A stretch of DNA of 64,000 bases from Clostridium fermenticellae. Its GTDB lineage: Bacteria > Bacillota > Clostridia > Clostridiales > Clostridiaceae. The notes beneath the pieces were generated by a model that was given only the letters and a program-made list of their open reading frames with translations, did no database searches and was not told where the DNA came from. The stretch is taken from contig NZ_CP032416.1 of NCBI RefSeq assembly GCF_003600355.1, positions 1,446,183-1,510,182 on the forward strand, given 5' to 3'. Positions 1 through 7,008 of the stretch are shown piece after piece. How positions within the stretch are numbered: the stretch's first letter is position 1; each line of letters starts with the position of its first letter. The translations under genes and the position numbers were made by a program.

Positions 1-212
1 TTTTCTTCGAGTTCTATCTTTTCACAGATAGGAATTGCGTATGCTGCAGTTTTACCACTTCCCGTCTGTGATTTTACAATTATATCTTTATTTTTTAAAA
101 TGAGTGGAATGACTTTTGATTGAACTTCAGATGGTGTTTTATAATTCAATCTTTTAATTGATTTTAATATATTATCGCCTAATCCAAAGTCTTTAAAATT
201 TAACTTATCCAT
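1..212 (-). CDS. DEAD-box RNA helicase, N-terminal part (runs off the window)
   Basis: ATP-dependent RNA helicase of the DEAD-box family; only the first ~70 residues lie in the window. Reading from ATG at 212, an N-terminal Q motif is visible (FxxxGL..I...I..LNYKTPSEVQ), followed by motif I (Walker A) SQTGSGKT near residue 50. The start is preceded by GAGG about 7 bases upstream. The role in RNA remodelling or ribosome assembly is a family inference; the subfamily (DbpA-like or other) cannot be told without the C-terminal half. Confidence 0.9.
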   Translation of the reverse strand, partial: MDKLNFKDFGLGDNILKSIKRLNYKTPSEVQSKVIPLILKNKDIIVKSQTGSGKTAAYAIPICEKIELEE

Positions 213-256
213 AATATTACCTCGATACTCTTTAGTTTAACAATATTTATCATACT

Positions 257-285
257 ATTATATTTTGATAAAGTACAGTAAACAA
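257..285 (-). promoter_or_regulatory. Probable promoter of the DEAD-box helicase gene
   Basis: On the minus strand a perfect -10 TATAAT (257-262) lies 17 bases from a weak -35 TTGTTT (280-285). It is about 45 bases before the helicase start and diverges from the exporter gene. The -35 is poor, so this is a moderate call. Confidence 0.45.
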
Positions 286-301
286 TATTCAAATGTAATG
301 C

Positions 302-327
302 AGTATAGTTGACTAATCAACTATACT
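302..327. promoter_or_regulatory. Palindromic operator upstream of the exporter
   Basis: Perfect 11-bp inverted repeat, AGTATAGTTGA / TCAACTATACT, with a 4-bp centre (CTAA). It ends 35 bases before the TTG start of the exporter. The core TTGACTAATCAA resembles operators bound by MarR-family repressors, which often control EmrB/QacA pumps. No regulator gene is next to it here, so the cognate repressor is unknown. It overlaps any promoter that could serve the exporter. Confidence 0.6.
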
Positions 328-362
328 ATGCTATTTTCTATTAGTGAAAGGATGGGAAAAGA

Positions 363-1844
363 TTGAATAAAACTGAAAGTAAGATTCAAATTGAAATATA
401 CAAGAACAGATGGTTAATTTTATTTACGGTACTTTCTGCAACTTTTATGTCAACATTGGATAGCAGCATAGTAAATGTTGCATTACCTGATATGTCGGTT
501 AAATTAAATGTAGATATGGCAGGTATAGAATGGGTTGTTACAAGTTTTTTAATAACTGTTGCGGCAAGTATTTTGATTTTTGGAAGACTAGGTGACATGA
601 TAGGAAAGACAAGAGTATTCAAATATGGATTAGTAGTTTTTACAATGGGATCACTATTTTGTGGACTTACAAATTCATTACCCTTACTTATAACGGCAAG
701 AATAATTCAAGCAATAGGTGCTTCAGCTACAATGGCCACTAATCAAGGTATAATAACTCAGGTTTTTCCTGTAAATGAAAGAGGAAGAGCTCTTGGAGTT
801 TTAGGTACATTTGTTGCACTTGGATCAATGGCTGGTCCTCCAATCGGTGGAATTATAGTTTCTGCTGTAAGCTGGAGATATATTTTTTTAATAAATGTAC
901 CTATAGGAATAATTGTATTTATACTAACAATAAAGATATTTCCAAAACCGCATATGGTTTATGGAGAAAAGCTTGATACAAAGGGAGCCTCACTATTTGT
1001 AATATCTACTGTACTTTTATTTGGAGCATTAGGGCAAGGTCAAACTATAGGATATAATAATCCTATAATACTTTCTGCTTTTGCTATTTCATTTGTAACT
1101 TTTGTATTATTTATTATGATCGAATACAAAATTGACATTCCACTGCTTCAATTAAGTATATTTAAAAATAGTTTATTTTCAGTTAGTATATTATGTGCGT
1201 TCATTTCATTCATTACAATTAGTGCATCTAATATAATACTTCCGTTTTATTTTCAAGATACTTTAAAATTTTCACCTGCAGCAACCGGTTTTTTCATGAT
1301 GGTATCTCCAATTGTTTTATCTGTTGTAGCACCTTTTAGCGGTTATATGTCGGATAAAATTGGTTCAGAAATACTTACACTTATTGGACTTACATTTACA
1401 AGTTTAGGGCTATTTTTAATATCCAGTTTGACAGAAAAATCCTCTGTAATAATGTTGATAATATATATAGTAATAATGACTTTGGGAAATGGAATGTTTC
1501 AGTCACCAAATAATTCACTGGTTATGTCTACTGTAGCAAAGGATAAGCTTGGTATAGCCGGGAGTGTAAATGCACTTATTAGAAATTTAGGATTTGTTTT
1601 AGGAACTTCACTTTCAACTGTATTATTGTATAACAGGATGAGTTATAAAATTGGGTATAGAGTAACTGATTATATAAAAGGTAATGATGCAATATTCATG
1701 TATGGTATGCGATGGGTATATATAAGTGCAGCAACTCTCTGCTTAATTGGGGTGGTAATAACAGCACTCAGATTTTACAATAGTAAAAAAAACAAAAAAT
1801 ATAATAAAGCTCAAGCAAATAATAAAAAGGATAATGTAATTTAA
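363..1844 (+). CDS. MFS multidrug exporter, DHA2 (EmrB/QacA) family
   Basis: Proton-driven drug or toxic-compound exporter in the cytoplasmic membrane. At 493 residues with about 14 hydrophobic segments it fits the 14-TM DHA2 class. It shows the first-helix motif LDSSIVNVALP and the loop 2-3 MFS motif A (GRLGDMIGKTRVF), plus the motif C-like G..GPPIGG in helix 5. Translation starts at TTG 363 behind AAAGGATGGG. The C-terminal tail is short, polar and Lys/Asn rich. It is a single gene behind a palindromic operator (302-327), which suggests drug-responsive repression. Substrate unknown. Confidence 0.9.
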   Translation: MNKTESKIQIEIYKNRWLILFTVLSATFMSTLDSSIVNVALPDMSVKLNVDMAGIEWVVTSFLITVAASILIFGRLGDMIGKTRVFKYGLVVFTMGSLFCGLTNSLPLLITARIIQAIGASATMATNQGIITQVFPVNERGRALGVLGTFVALGSMAGPPIGGIIVSAVSWRYIFLINVPIGIIVFILTIKIFPKPHMVYGEKLDTKGASLFVISTVLLFGALGQGQTIGYNNPIILSAFAISFVTFVLFIMIEYKIDIPLLQLSIFKNSLFSVSILCAFISFITISASNIILPFYFQDTLKFSPAATGFFMMVSPIVLSVVAPFSGYMSDKIGSEILTLIGLTFTSLGLFLISSLTEKSSVIMLIIYIVIMTLGNGMFQSPNNSLVMSTVAKDKLGIAGSVNALIRNLGFVLGTSLSTVLLYNRMSYKIGYRVTDYIKGNDAIFMYGMRWVYISAATLCLIGVVITALRFYNSKKNKKYNKAQANNKKDNVI

Positions 1845-1876
1845 ATATCAAATTTGTTTAAAGTATACAGTTATTA

Positions 1877-1934
1877 TTAAAGTTAATTTATGATTGAAAT
1901 ATAATTTCAAAATGGAAACATAAATTAACTTTAA
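1877..1934. repeat. Nested 16-bp inverted repeat downstream of the exporter
   Basis: Arms 1877-1892 and 1919-1934 are perfect reverse complements (16 bp). The 26-base loop contains a second perfect hairpin, TTGAAAT / ATTTCAA (1894-1910). It lies 33 bases after the exporter stop and may end its transcript. There is no clear T-run on either strand, so a standard intrinsic terminator is not certain. Confidence 0.5.
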
Positions 1935-2034
1935 AATAATAAATAAAATTGATATTAAAAATTTAAATACGGAATATTAAAGGTTGGATAAACAATATGA
2001 TTTAAAAATGAGTTATGCGCATAATGAAATGCAC

Positions 2035-2051
2035 TGCAGCAGATTGCTGCA
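2035..2051 (-). terminator. Weak hairpin after the 39-codon gene
   Basis: TGCAGCA / TGCTGCA 7-bp stem with a 3-base loop, 18 bases beyond the stop of the small minus-strand gene. No strong T-run follows, so terminator function is tentative. Confidence 0.3.
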
Positions 2052-2068
2052 AAATCAGAAAATTAAAC

Positions 2069-2188
2069 CTATTTAGAGTTCCTTTTTATTTTTTTATGTG
2101 CTTGGGTATTTTTTTCAAGAATATCAAGGGATTCAGATAAACATTCTTCTATAACATCCGGAGTTATTAACACAGTTTTCTTATTCAA
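2069..2188 (-). CDS. Small protein of unknown function, 39 aa
   Basis: Short ORF starting at TTG 2188, with AGAAGGTG 5 bases upstream as a plausible Shine-Dalgarno; an in-frame ATG at 2205 has no such site. The product begins MNKKTVLITPDVIEE, has an acidic helical middle and ends with a very basic tail (KKIKRNSK). A consensus promoter (TTGACA-17-TATAAT) lies immediately upstream, which is the main reason for believing it. I do not recognise the family. There is no signal peptide or membrane segment. Confidence 0.6.
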   Translation of the reverse strand: MNKKTVLITPDVIEECLSESLDILEKNTQAHKKIKRNSK

Positions 2189-2216
2189 ATTTTCACCTTC
2201 TTTCATTTATCTTAAT

Positions 2217-2245
2217 ATTATAAGCCTAGTAACTTAATATGTCAA
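2217..2245 (-). promoter_or_regulatory. Consensus sigma-A promoter of the 39-codon gene
   Basis: On the minus strand TTGACA (2240-2245), 17-base spacer, TATAAT (2217-2222): a perfect match at both hexamers with ideal spacing. The TTG start lies about 29 bases past the -10. It sits between the hairpin behind mltG and the small ORF, so it serves that ORF and not mltG. Confidence 0.8.
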
Positions 2246-2247
2246 GA

Positions 2248-2296
2248 TGCAATTAGCTGCGAATATGAAGTGATTACATATTCGCAGCTAATTGCA
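2248..2296 (-). terminator. 20-bp perfect hairpin after mltG
   Basis: Arms 2248-2267 and 2277-2296 are perfect 20-bp reverse complements with a 9-base loop, starting 11 bases beyond the mltG stop. The stem is strong, but it lacks a clear U-tract on the mltG strand, so it may act as an mRNA 3'-end stabiliser or factor-assisted terminator. It insulates the promoter at 2217-2245. Confidence 0.6.
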
Positions 2297-2306
2297 ATAC
2301 AAATAT

Positions 2307-3311
2307 TTATTTTACATACTTTTTTACATTTTTCATGTGATCTCTGTAAGTACTAGAAAATACATGTTCATTAGTACTTGTATTTAAAACATAATAAAGA
2401 TAATTTGTCTTATCAGGATGTACTGCAGCTATTATTGATTTTTTACCAGGATTGCATATTGGTGATGGCGGCAATCCTTTATTTATATAAGTATTATATG
2501 GTGATTTAATTGTTAAATCTTTATTATAAAGTTTATCCTTATGCCCTATTACATAGAGAATTGAAGCATCTATTTGAAGAGGCATATTTTTATTTAATCT
2601 ATTATATATTACGCTGGCTATTTTAGGCCTGTCTACATCTTTACGTGCTTCTTTTTCAACCAAAGATGCAATAGTTGTCAAATTTCTTATATTATAATTA
2701 TTATTTAAAATATAAGTTTTGTATGGAGAAATCTCGTCATCGAATTGCTCAAGCATTGTATTAATTATTTCATCTGAATTTACGGTTTCTCTATCAAAGT
2801 AATAGGTATCCGGAAATAAAAAGCCCTCTATTTTGTGATCTCCATCAGGAATATTATTTAAAAACCAATATTTATTGGATTTGAAGTTTTTTACCTTACT
2901 TAAAAAATCTGATTTACTAACTAATTTGTTTCTTTCTAGAGTTTCACCAATTTGTTCACTGGTATAACCTTCCGGTATAGTTATTTTAATCATGTTTCCA
3001 TTTTTATAGTTTCTAGACAATATATCTGTAAGCGTTGAAAATGATACTTGTCTAGGTATTGAAAAATTTCCTGATTGGATTATTTTGTTTCTATAAAATA
3101 TTTTTTTTGTAAGCATAAAGTAATCCTTATTTTTTATTACAGTGCTATTATATAGAATAGTAGCTACTTGTTCAGTAGATGAATTTTTAGGTATTTGTAT
3201 AGTCACTATAGAGGTATTTTGGGTAGTACACAAGGATTTATTTATACAAAATAATCCGAATATGAATAATATTGAAATTAGTGTTTTTGTTAGTGTATGT
3301 TTTCTTTTCAT
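2307..3311 (-). CDS. mltG: Endolytic murein transglycosylase MltG (YceG family)
   Basis: Cleaves nascent peptidoglycan glycan strands at the outer face of the membrane. The 334-residue protein has an N-terminal membrane anchor (hydrophobic stretch near residues 9-27), a LysM-like region and a C-terminal YceG catalytic domain. The catalytic-region motif ASLVEKEARK with its conserved Glu is followed by the family hallmarks VIYNRL, LQIDAS, SPYNTY and GLPPSPICNPG. I chose ATG 3311 because GAGGAG lies 6 bases upstream; an earlier in-frame start at 3326 has no such site. Transcribed divergently from gpsA. Confidence 0.93.
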   Translation of the reverse strand: MKRKHTLTKTLISILFIFGLFCINKSLCTTQNTSIVTIQIPKNSSTEQVATILYNSTVIKNKDYFMLTKKIFYRNKIIQSGNFSIPRQVSFSTLTDILSRNYKNGNMIKITIPEGYTSEQIGETLERNKLVSKSDFLSKVKNFKSNKYWFLNNIPDGDHKIEGFLFPDTYYFDRETVNSDEIINTMLEQFDDEISPYKTYILNNNYNIRNLTTIASLVEKEARKDVDRPKIASVIYNRLNKNMPLQIDASILYVIGHKDKLYNKDLTIKSPYNTYINKGLPPSPICNPGKKSIIAAVHPDKTNYLYYVLNTSTNEHVFSSTYRDHMKNVKKYVK

Positions 3312-3498
3312 TATTGATCTCCTCATAATTATATCATCACAATTTATTTTAACACTTATTTGTAGAATATAAAAAAATAATATGTTATAAATTTAAAAAC
3401 TTTGAAAGATATCTATAACGTGATAGAATATTTAAGTAATTATACATATAAATAATATATCATGGAAAAAATAATAAAAATTGAATTAGGAGGAAAAT

Positions 3499-4461
3499 AT
3501 GAATATATCGGTATTAGGCTGTGGACGATGGGGAAGTTTTTTGGCATATTATTGTAATAGTGTAGGTCATAACGTAACACTATGGGGGAGAAAAAATTCA
3601 CGTAATTTTAATGCTTTGAAGTTACATAGGAAAAATGAATATCTAATACTACCTGATGAGATTTTATTAAGTAATTCTCTTGAAGACTCATTTGGAACTG
3701 CTGATGTTATAATAATATCTATAAGTTCTCAAGAACTTCGCGGATTTGCTAAAAAGTTAAATTTAATTGATAATAAGGAAGATAAGATATTTGTACTATG
3801 TATGAAAGGATTAGAGGCCTCTAGTGGAAGTAGACTTACTCGAGTTTTTAAAGAAGAAATGGGAAATAACATTAATGTTGCTGTTTGGGTAGGACCAGGA
3901 CATGTTCAGGATTTTGTGTCAGGAATACCAAATTGCATGGTAATTGATTCTGAAAATATAGATATAACGAAGAGACTTGTTAATATTTTAAGCAGTGATC
4001 TTATAAGGTTTTATTATGGTCAGGATTTAATAGGCAATGAGATTGGAGCTGCATCTAAAAATGTAATAGGCATAGCAGCAGGAATGCTTGATGGATTAGG
4101 ATATACAAGTTTAAAAGGTGCACTTATGGCAAGGGGTACTAGAGAAATATCAAGATTAGTAGGAGCGATGGGAGGAAATAGTATTACCATATATGGTTTA
4201 AGCCATTTGGGAGATTATGAAGCAACACTTTTTTCAGAGCATAGTCATAACAGAAAGTTTGGAGAAGAATTTGTAAAAAATAAAAAGTTTAATAAATTGG
4301 CAGAAGGTGTATCCACAATAAAAGCATTGATTGAGTTATCAAAACAATATGATATAGAATTACCAATATGCAATGCATTATATAGAGTTATATTTGAAAA
4401 TGCAGATGTTTCAGGGACTCTCATTAATTTATTTTTAAGACCTCTAAAATTCGAATTTTAA
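3499..4461 (+). CDS. gpsA: NAD(P)H-dependent glycerol-3-phosphate dehydrogenase-like protein
   Basis: Predicted to reduce dihydroxyacetone phosphate to sn-glycerol 3-phosphate for phospholipid synthesis, in the cytosol. The N-terminal Rossmann motif is GCGRWGSF (residues 7-14). Both family lysines appear in context (CMKGLE and SKNVIGI), and the C-terminal domain has RGTREISRLV and GLSHLGDYEATLFSEHSHNR. Differences from typical GpsA are WGPGHVQDF where GPSHAEE is usual, and HSHNR where SRN is usual, so it may be a paralogue with altered specificity. RBS GGAGGA; followed by a clear terminator. Confidence 0.8.
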   Translation: MNISVLGCGRWGSFLAYYCNSVGHNVTLWGRKNSRNFNALKLHRKNEYLILPDEILLSNSLEDSFGTADVIIISISSQELRGFAKKLNLIDNKEDKIFVLCMKGLEASSGSRLTRVFKEEMGNNINVAVWVGPGHVQDFVSGIPNCMVIDSENIDITKRLVNILSSDLIRFYYGQDLIGNEIGAASKNVIGIAAGMLDGLGYTSLKGALMARGTREISRLVGAMGGNSITIYGLSHLGDYEATLFSEHSHNRKFGEEFVKNKKFNKLAEGVSTIKALIELSKQYDIELPICNALYRVIFENADVSGTLINLFLRPLKFEF

Positions 4462-4474
4462 ATAATTTTATTTT

Positions 4475-4520
4475 AAAAATACTCAAAGTTTTAAATTGTA
4501 TTATGATTTTGAGTATTTTT
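4475..4520 (+). terminator. Intrinsic terminator of gpsA
   Basis: Perfect 13-bp arms AAAAATACTCAAA (4475-4487) and TTTGAGTATTTTT (4508-4520) with a 20-base loop, ending in a T-rich tract. It starts 14 bases after the gpsA stop. Confidence 0.8.
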
Positions 4521-4550
4521 ATTTTATCGTTTATAATTTATACATAAAAA

Positions 4551-4578
4551 ATATTATGTAAATTAAAAAAATGTAAAC
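4551..4578 (+). repeat. 28-bp AT-rich intergenic motif, copy A
   Basis: Matches the motif at 18163-18190 at 27 of 28 positions and the inverted one at 56211-56238 at 26 of 28. It lies between the gpsA terminator and the first insertion sequence. Function unknown. Confidence 0.6.
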
Positions 4579-4631
4579 TAAAAAAATATATTAATAAAAT
4601 AAATTAGACTATACAAATAAATAATAAAGCC

Positions 4632-6405
4632 CTTAGAGTATAATTTTAGTAGGCAAAGGTAGTAATAATTACTGGTTAAAATAATAAAGGAGATACAAAA
4701 AGTATCTCCCATGTACATAAAAATCCATTATAATATAAGTTGATAAGACTATATAGAAATGGGTGAGATTATGTACAATTTAAACGATACTTTAAGTTTA
4801 AATGATAATGAAATAACTTTCAATAGTTTAGAGAAAAAAATATATAAATATGCGTGTGATACAGCATGTGAAATTCTAAGAGAGGTGCTTTCGCACCTGG
4901 ACCGGAGGTTAATGGATGAAAGAGATGCCGAAATATATAGAAATAAAGGATTAAGGCATACGTGTATAAAAACTATTATGGGAGATGTAGAATTTGACAG
5001 ACGTATATATGAATACAAAACTGATCAAGGGAAAAAGGCATATAAATTCTTACTGGATGAATACTTAAAAATGGATACAATAGGCCATATTTCAAGCACT
5101 TTAGTAGAAAAAATAGTAGACAATGTAACCAATGTGTCTTATAGGAACACTTCAAATAATATTAAAGAACTGGCAAACCAGGAAATCAGCCATACGGCAG
5201 TATGGAATGTAGTACAAAAATTAGGTTCTAAAATAGAAGAAAAGGAAGAGAGGAAGATACTGCTGAATAAAATGGGAAAATTAAAGGGCTCAAGGGAAGT
5301 TAAGGCCTTATTTCAGGAGATGGACGGCATCTGGTTAAGCATTCAGGGGAAAGATAAACCTAAAGGAAGGAAGTCTAAAAAGAAAGAACTTAAGCTGGGA
5401 GTAACTTATGAGGGCTGGAAAAAGAGAGGTGGCAGAAAAGACGGCTATGTAGTTCATAATAAAACAGCATGCGCCAGCTTTGGAACAAGTAAAAAATTCA
5501 AGGAACTTAGTGATGCCGCCATTGCAGAAGTATATAACACAGATGAAATAGAAGTAAGAATTTTGAATGGGGATGGTGCCCCATGGATAAAACAGAGCAT
5601 GGGTGGAGAAGGCGTATATTTTCAGTTAGATCCATTCCATAAAAGTCAGGCAGTACTGAGAAATATGGAGGATAAAAAGGAAGCATATAAACTCATGAAA
5701 ATGCTGCATGACGGAAAAATAGATAAGAGTTTTGAATACTTAACAGGTCTTATGGTTAAGTATACTAATAACGAAAAAAAGTTTAAGAAATTAGAAAAAC
5801 TGTATACATATCTCTTTGAAAATAAGGCAGGATTAGTGCCATATCACTTAAGAGAAGAGATAAAGATGCCGGAGGCACCTGAAGGACTGGAATATAGGAA
5901 TTTAGGCACAATGGAGCATAATATTTGTGACATACTGGCCCAGAGGATGAAAGGGAGAAAAATGAGCTGGTCTATAAAGGGTGCAAATAATCTGGCAAAA
6001 ATACTGGCAGAAAAAGCTGGTAAAAGAATATACCAAACAATCGATGAGATATGTTCAGGTTCTATTTCAGATGATAAACTGGAGAAAATAAAAGAGGTTA
6101 TAACATTAACGGCAGCTGATGTTAACAAGAAACCTAAGAAGAGCAGGTATTACCATATACATAAAGCAGGGATACCATTTACAGGCTGCGCCGTAACCAA
6201 TGGCAGAAAAGCGATACAGAGCTTTTTTCAGGAAAGAAATCTCAGTGAACTGGTTTATAGATAATTTAAAAACTCGGGATAAAAGTTAACAGGATAAGTG
6301 CGCCCTTCCGGGCTGTGGACGGGGCCATACGGGAAGAAAAATATCAACTGAATTTACAATGGAAATTTTAAAAAATAAAATTGCCCACTTTAACTTGACA
6401 CAAAC
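4632..6405 (+). mobile_element. ISLre2-family insertion sequence, copy 1 (intact)
   Basis: 1774-bp element. It is flanked by a perfect 9-bp target duplication AATAAAGCC (4623-4631 and 6406-6414). Ends are imperfect inverted repeats of about 25 bp: left CTTAGAGTATAATTTTAGTA continuing GGCAAA, right (inverted) GTTTGTGTCAAGTTAAAGTG continuing GGCAAT. Size, 9-bp duplication and one UPF0236-type transposase all fit ISLre2. Near the left end a perfect hairpin (GGAGATAC / GTATCTCC, 4689-4709) could block read-through from outside promoters. A GC-rich patch (6298-6338) near the right end stands out from the host. A second copy of identical length lies inverted at 39912-41685. Confidence 0.95.
4759..6264 (+). 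CDS. ISLre2-family transposase (UPF0236), full length
   Basis: 501-residue DDE-type transposase that would cut and join the ends of this IS. Candidate catalytic residues are Asp189 (QEMDGIW), Asp272 (NGDGAPW), the LDPFH segment at 290-294 and the Glu of GTMEHN. The C-terminal part is Lys/Arg rich. ATG 4771, just after GGGTGAG, is an alternative start that would remove four residues. The run of seven A at 5774-5780 is in frame here; the second copy has six A at the same place and is frameshifted, so this is the only copy in the window able to supply full-length enzyme. Confidence 0.93.
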   Translation: MGEIMYNLNDTLSLNDNEITFNSLEKKIYKYACDTACEILREVLSHLDRRLMDERDAEIYRNKGLRHTCIKTIMGDVEFDRRIYEYKTDQGKKAYKFLLDEYLKMDTIGHISSTLVEKIVDNVTNVSYRNTSNNIKELANQEISHTAVWNVVQKLGSKIEEKEERKILLNKMGKLKGSREVKALFQEMDGIWLSIQGKDKPKGRKSKKKELKLGVTYEGWKKRGGRKDGYVVHNKTACASFGTSKKFKELSDAAIAEVYNTDEIEVRILNGDGAPWIKQSMGGEGVYFQLDPFHKSQAVLRNMEDKKEAYKLMKMLHDGKIDKSFEYLTGLMVKYTNNEKKFKKLEKLYTYLFENKAGLVPYHLREEIKMPEAPEGLEYRNLGTMEHNICDILAQRMKGRKMSWSIKGANNLAKILAEKAGKRIYQTIDEICSGSISDDKLEKIKEVITLTAADVNKKPKKSRYYHIHKAGIPFTGCAVTNGRKAIQSFFQERNLSELVYR

Positions 6406-6495
6406 AATAAAGCCATTGAAATTGACTTATATATAATAAATATGATATGTTATATATAGTTTTAATAGCCAGTATATAATATGGAGGTTATAGTA

Positions 6496-6798
6496 ATGAT
6501 AGCTTTTAAGAAAATATGGGATGATATATGTGAAATAACTTCAAATAATTCTATTAATGAAAATGAAAATGTAAAGATTATCGAAAATTTTAATAGTGGA
6601 TTTGTAATACAAGATAATGCTGATGTACATTTTCTAACTAAGGATGATTTTGTTGATTTCTGGTGTAATATTTCATGTGTTGATAGTGCATCAAAGGATG
6701 ATCTTTTAAGCAATAGTAAATCAAAATATATATATGAAATAATGAAGAACTTACCATATATCTGTGAACATGATGGAATAATAAAAATAGCGGAATAG
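6496..6798 (+). CDS. Hypothetical protein, 100 aa
   Basis: I do not recognise a family. The start at ATG 6496 is set by GGAGG at 6483-6487, 8 bases away; an in-frame ATG at 6481 overlaps that site and is unlikely. The product is acidic and soluble (no signal peptide or TM segment), begins MIAFKKIWDDICEI and contains DFVDFWCNISC with two cysteines. It is probably monocistronic: IS copy 1 ends about 90 bases upstream and a terminator-like hairpin follows. Codon use looks like the chromosomal neighbours, so it was here before the IS. Confidence 0.75.
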   Translation: MIAFKKIWDDICEITSNNSINENENVKIIENFNSGFVIQDNADVHFLTKDDFVDFWCNISCVDSASKDDLLSNSKSKYIYEIMKNLPYICEHDGIIKIAE

Positions 6799-6827
6799 CT
6801 TTCATATAATTAATATAATATATCCTG

Positions 6828-6876
6828 CCGTACTAGGAATTTTAATTTTAAAATCTCCAGTATGGTTTTTTATTTT
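6828..6876 (+). terminator. Terminator of the 100-aa hypothetical gene
   Basis: Imperfect stem of about 16 bp (CCGTACTAGGAATTTT paired with AAAATCTCCAGTATGG), then TTTTTTATTTTT. Confidence 0.65.
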
Positions 6877-6933
6877 TAAAATATATATTATTGTTATATT
6901 ATATAATTAATGTATAAGTAAAATGTGCATTAG

Positions 6934-6962
6934 TTTACAAATATTCTACAATTATTTATAAT
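6934..6962 (+). promoter_or_regulatory. Promoter of the FtsA-like gene
   Basis: TTTACA (6934-6939), 17 bases, TATAAT (6957-6962): one mismatch to the sigma-A consensus. It lies 47 bases before the chosen start at 7009. Confidence 0.7.
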
Positions 6963-7008
6963 GTCTATTAGAAGAATAATTATATTACTAGAAGAAGAGG
7001 TAAATATT

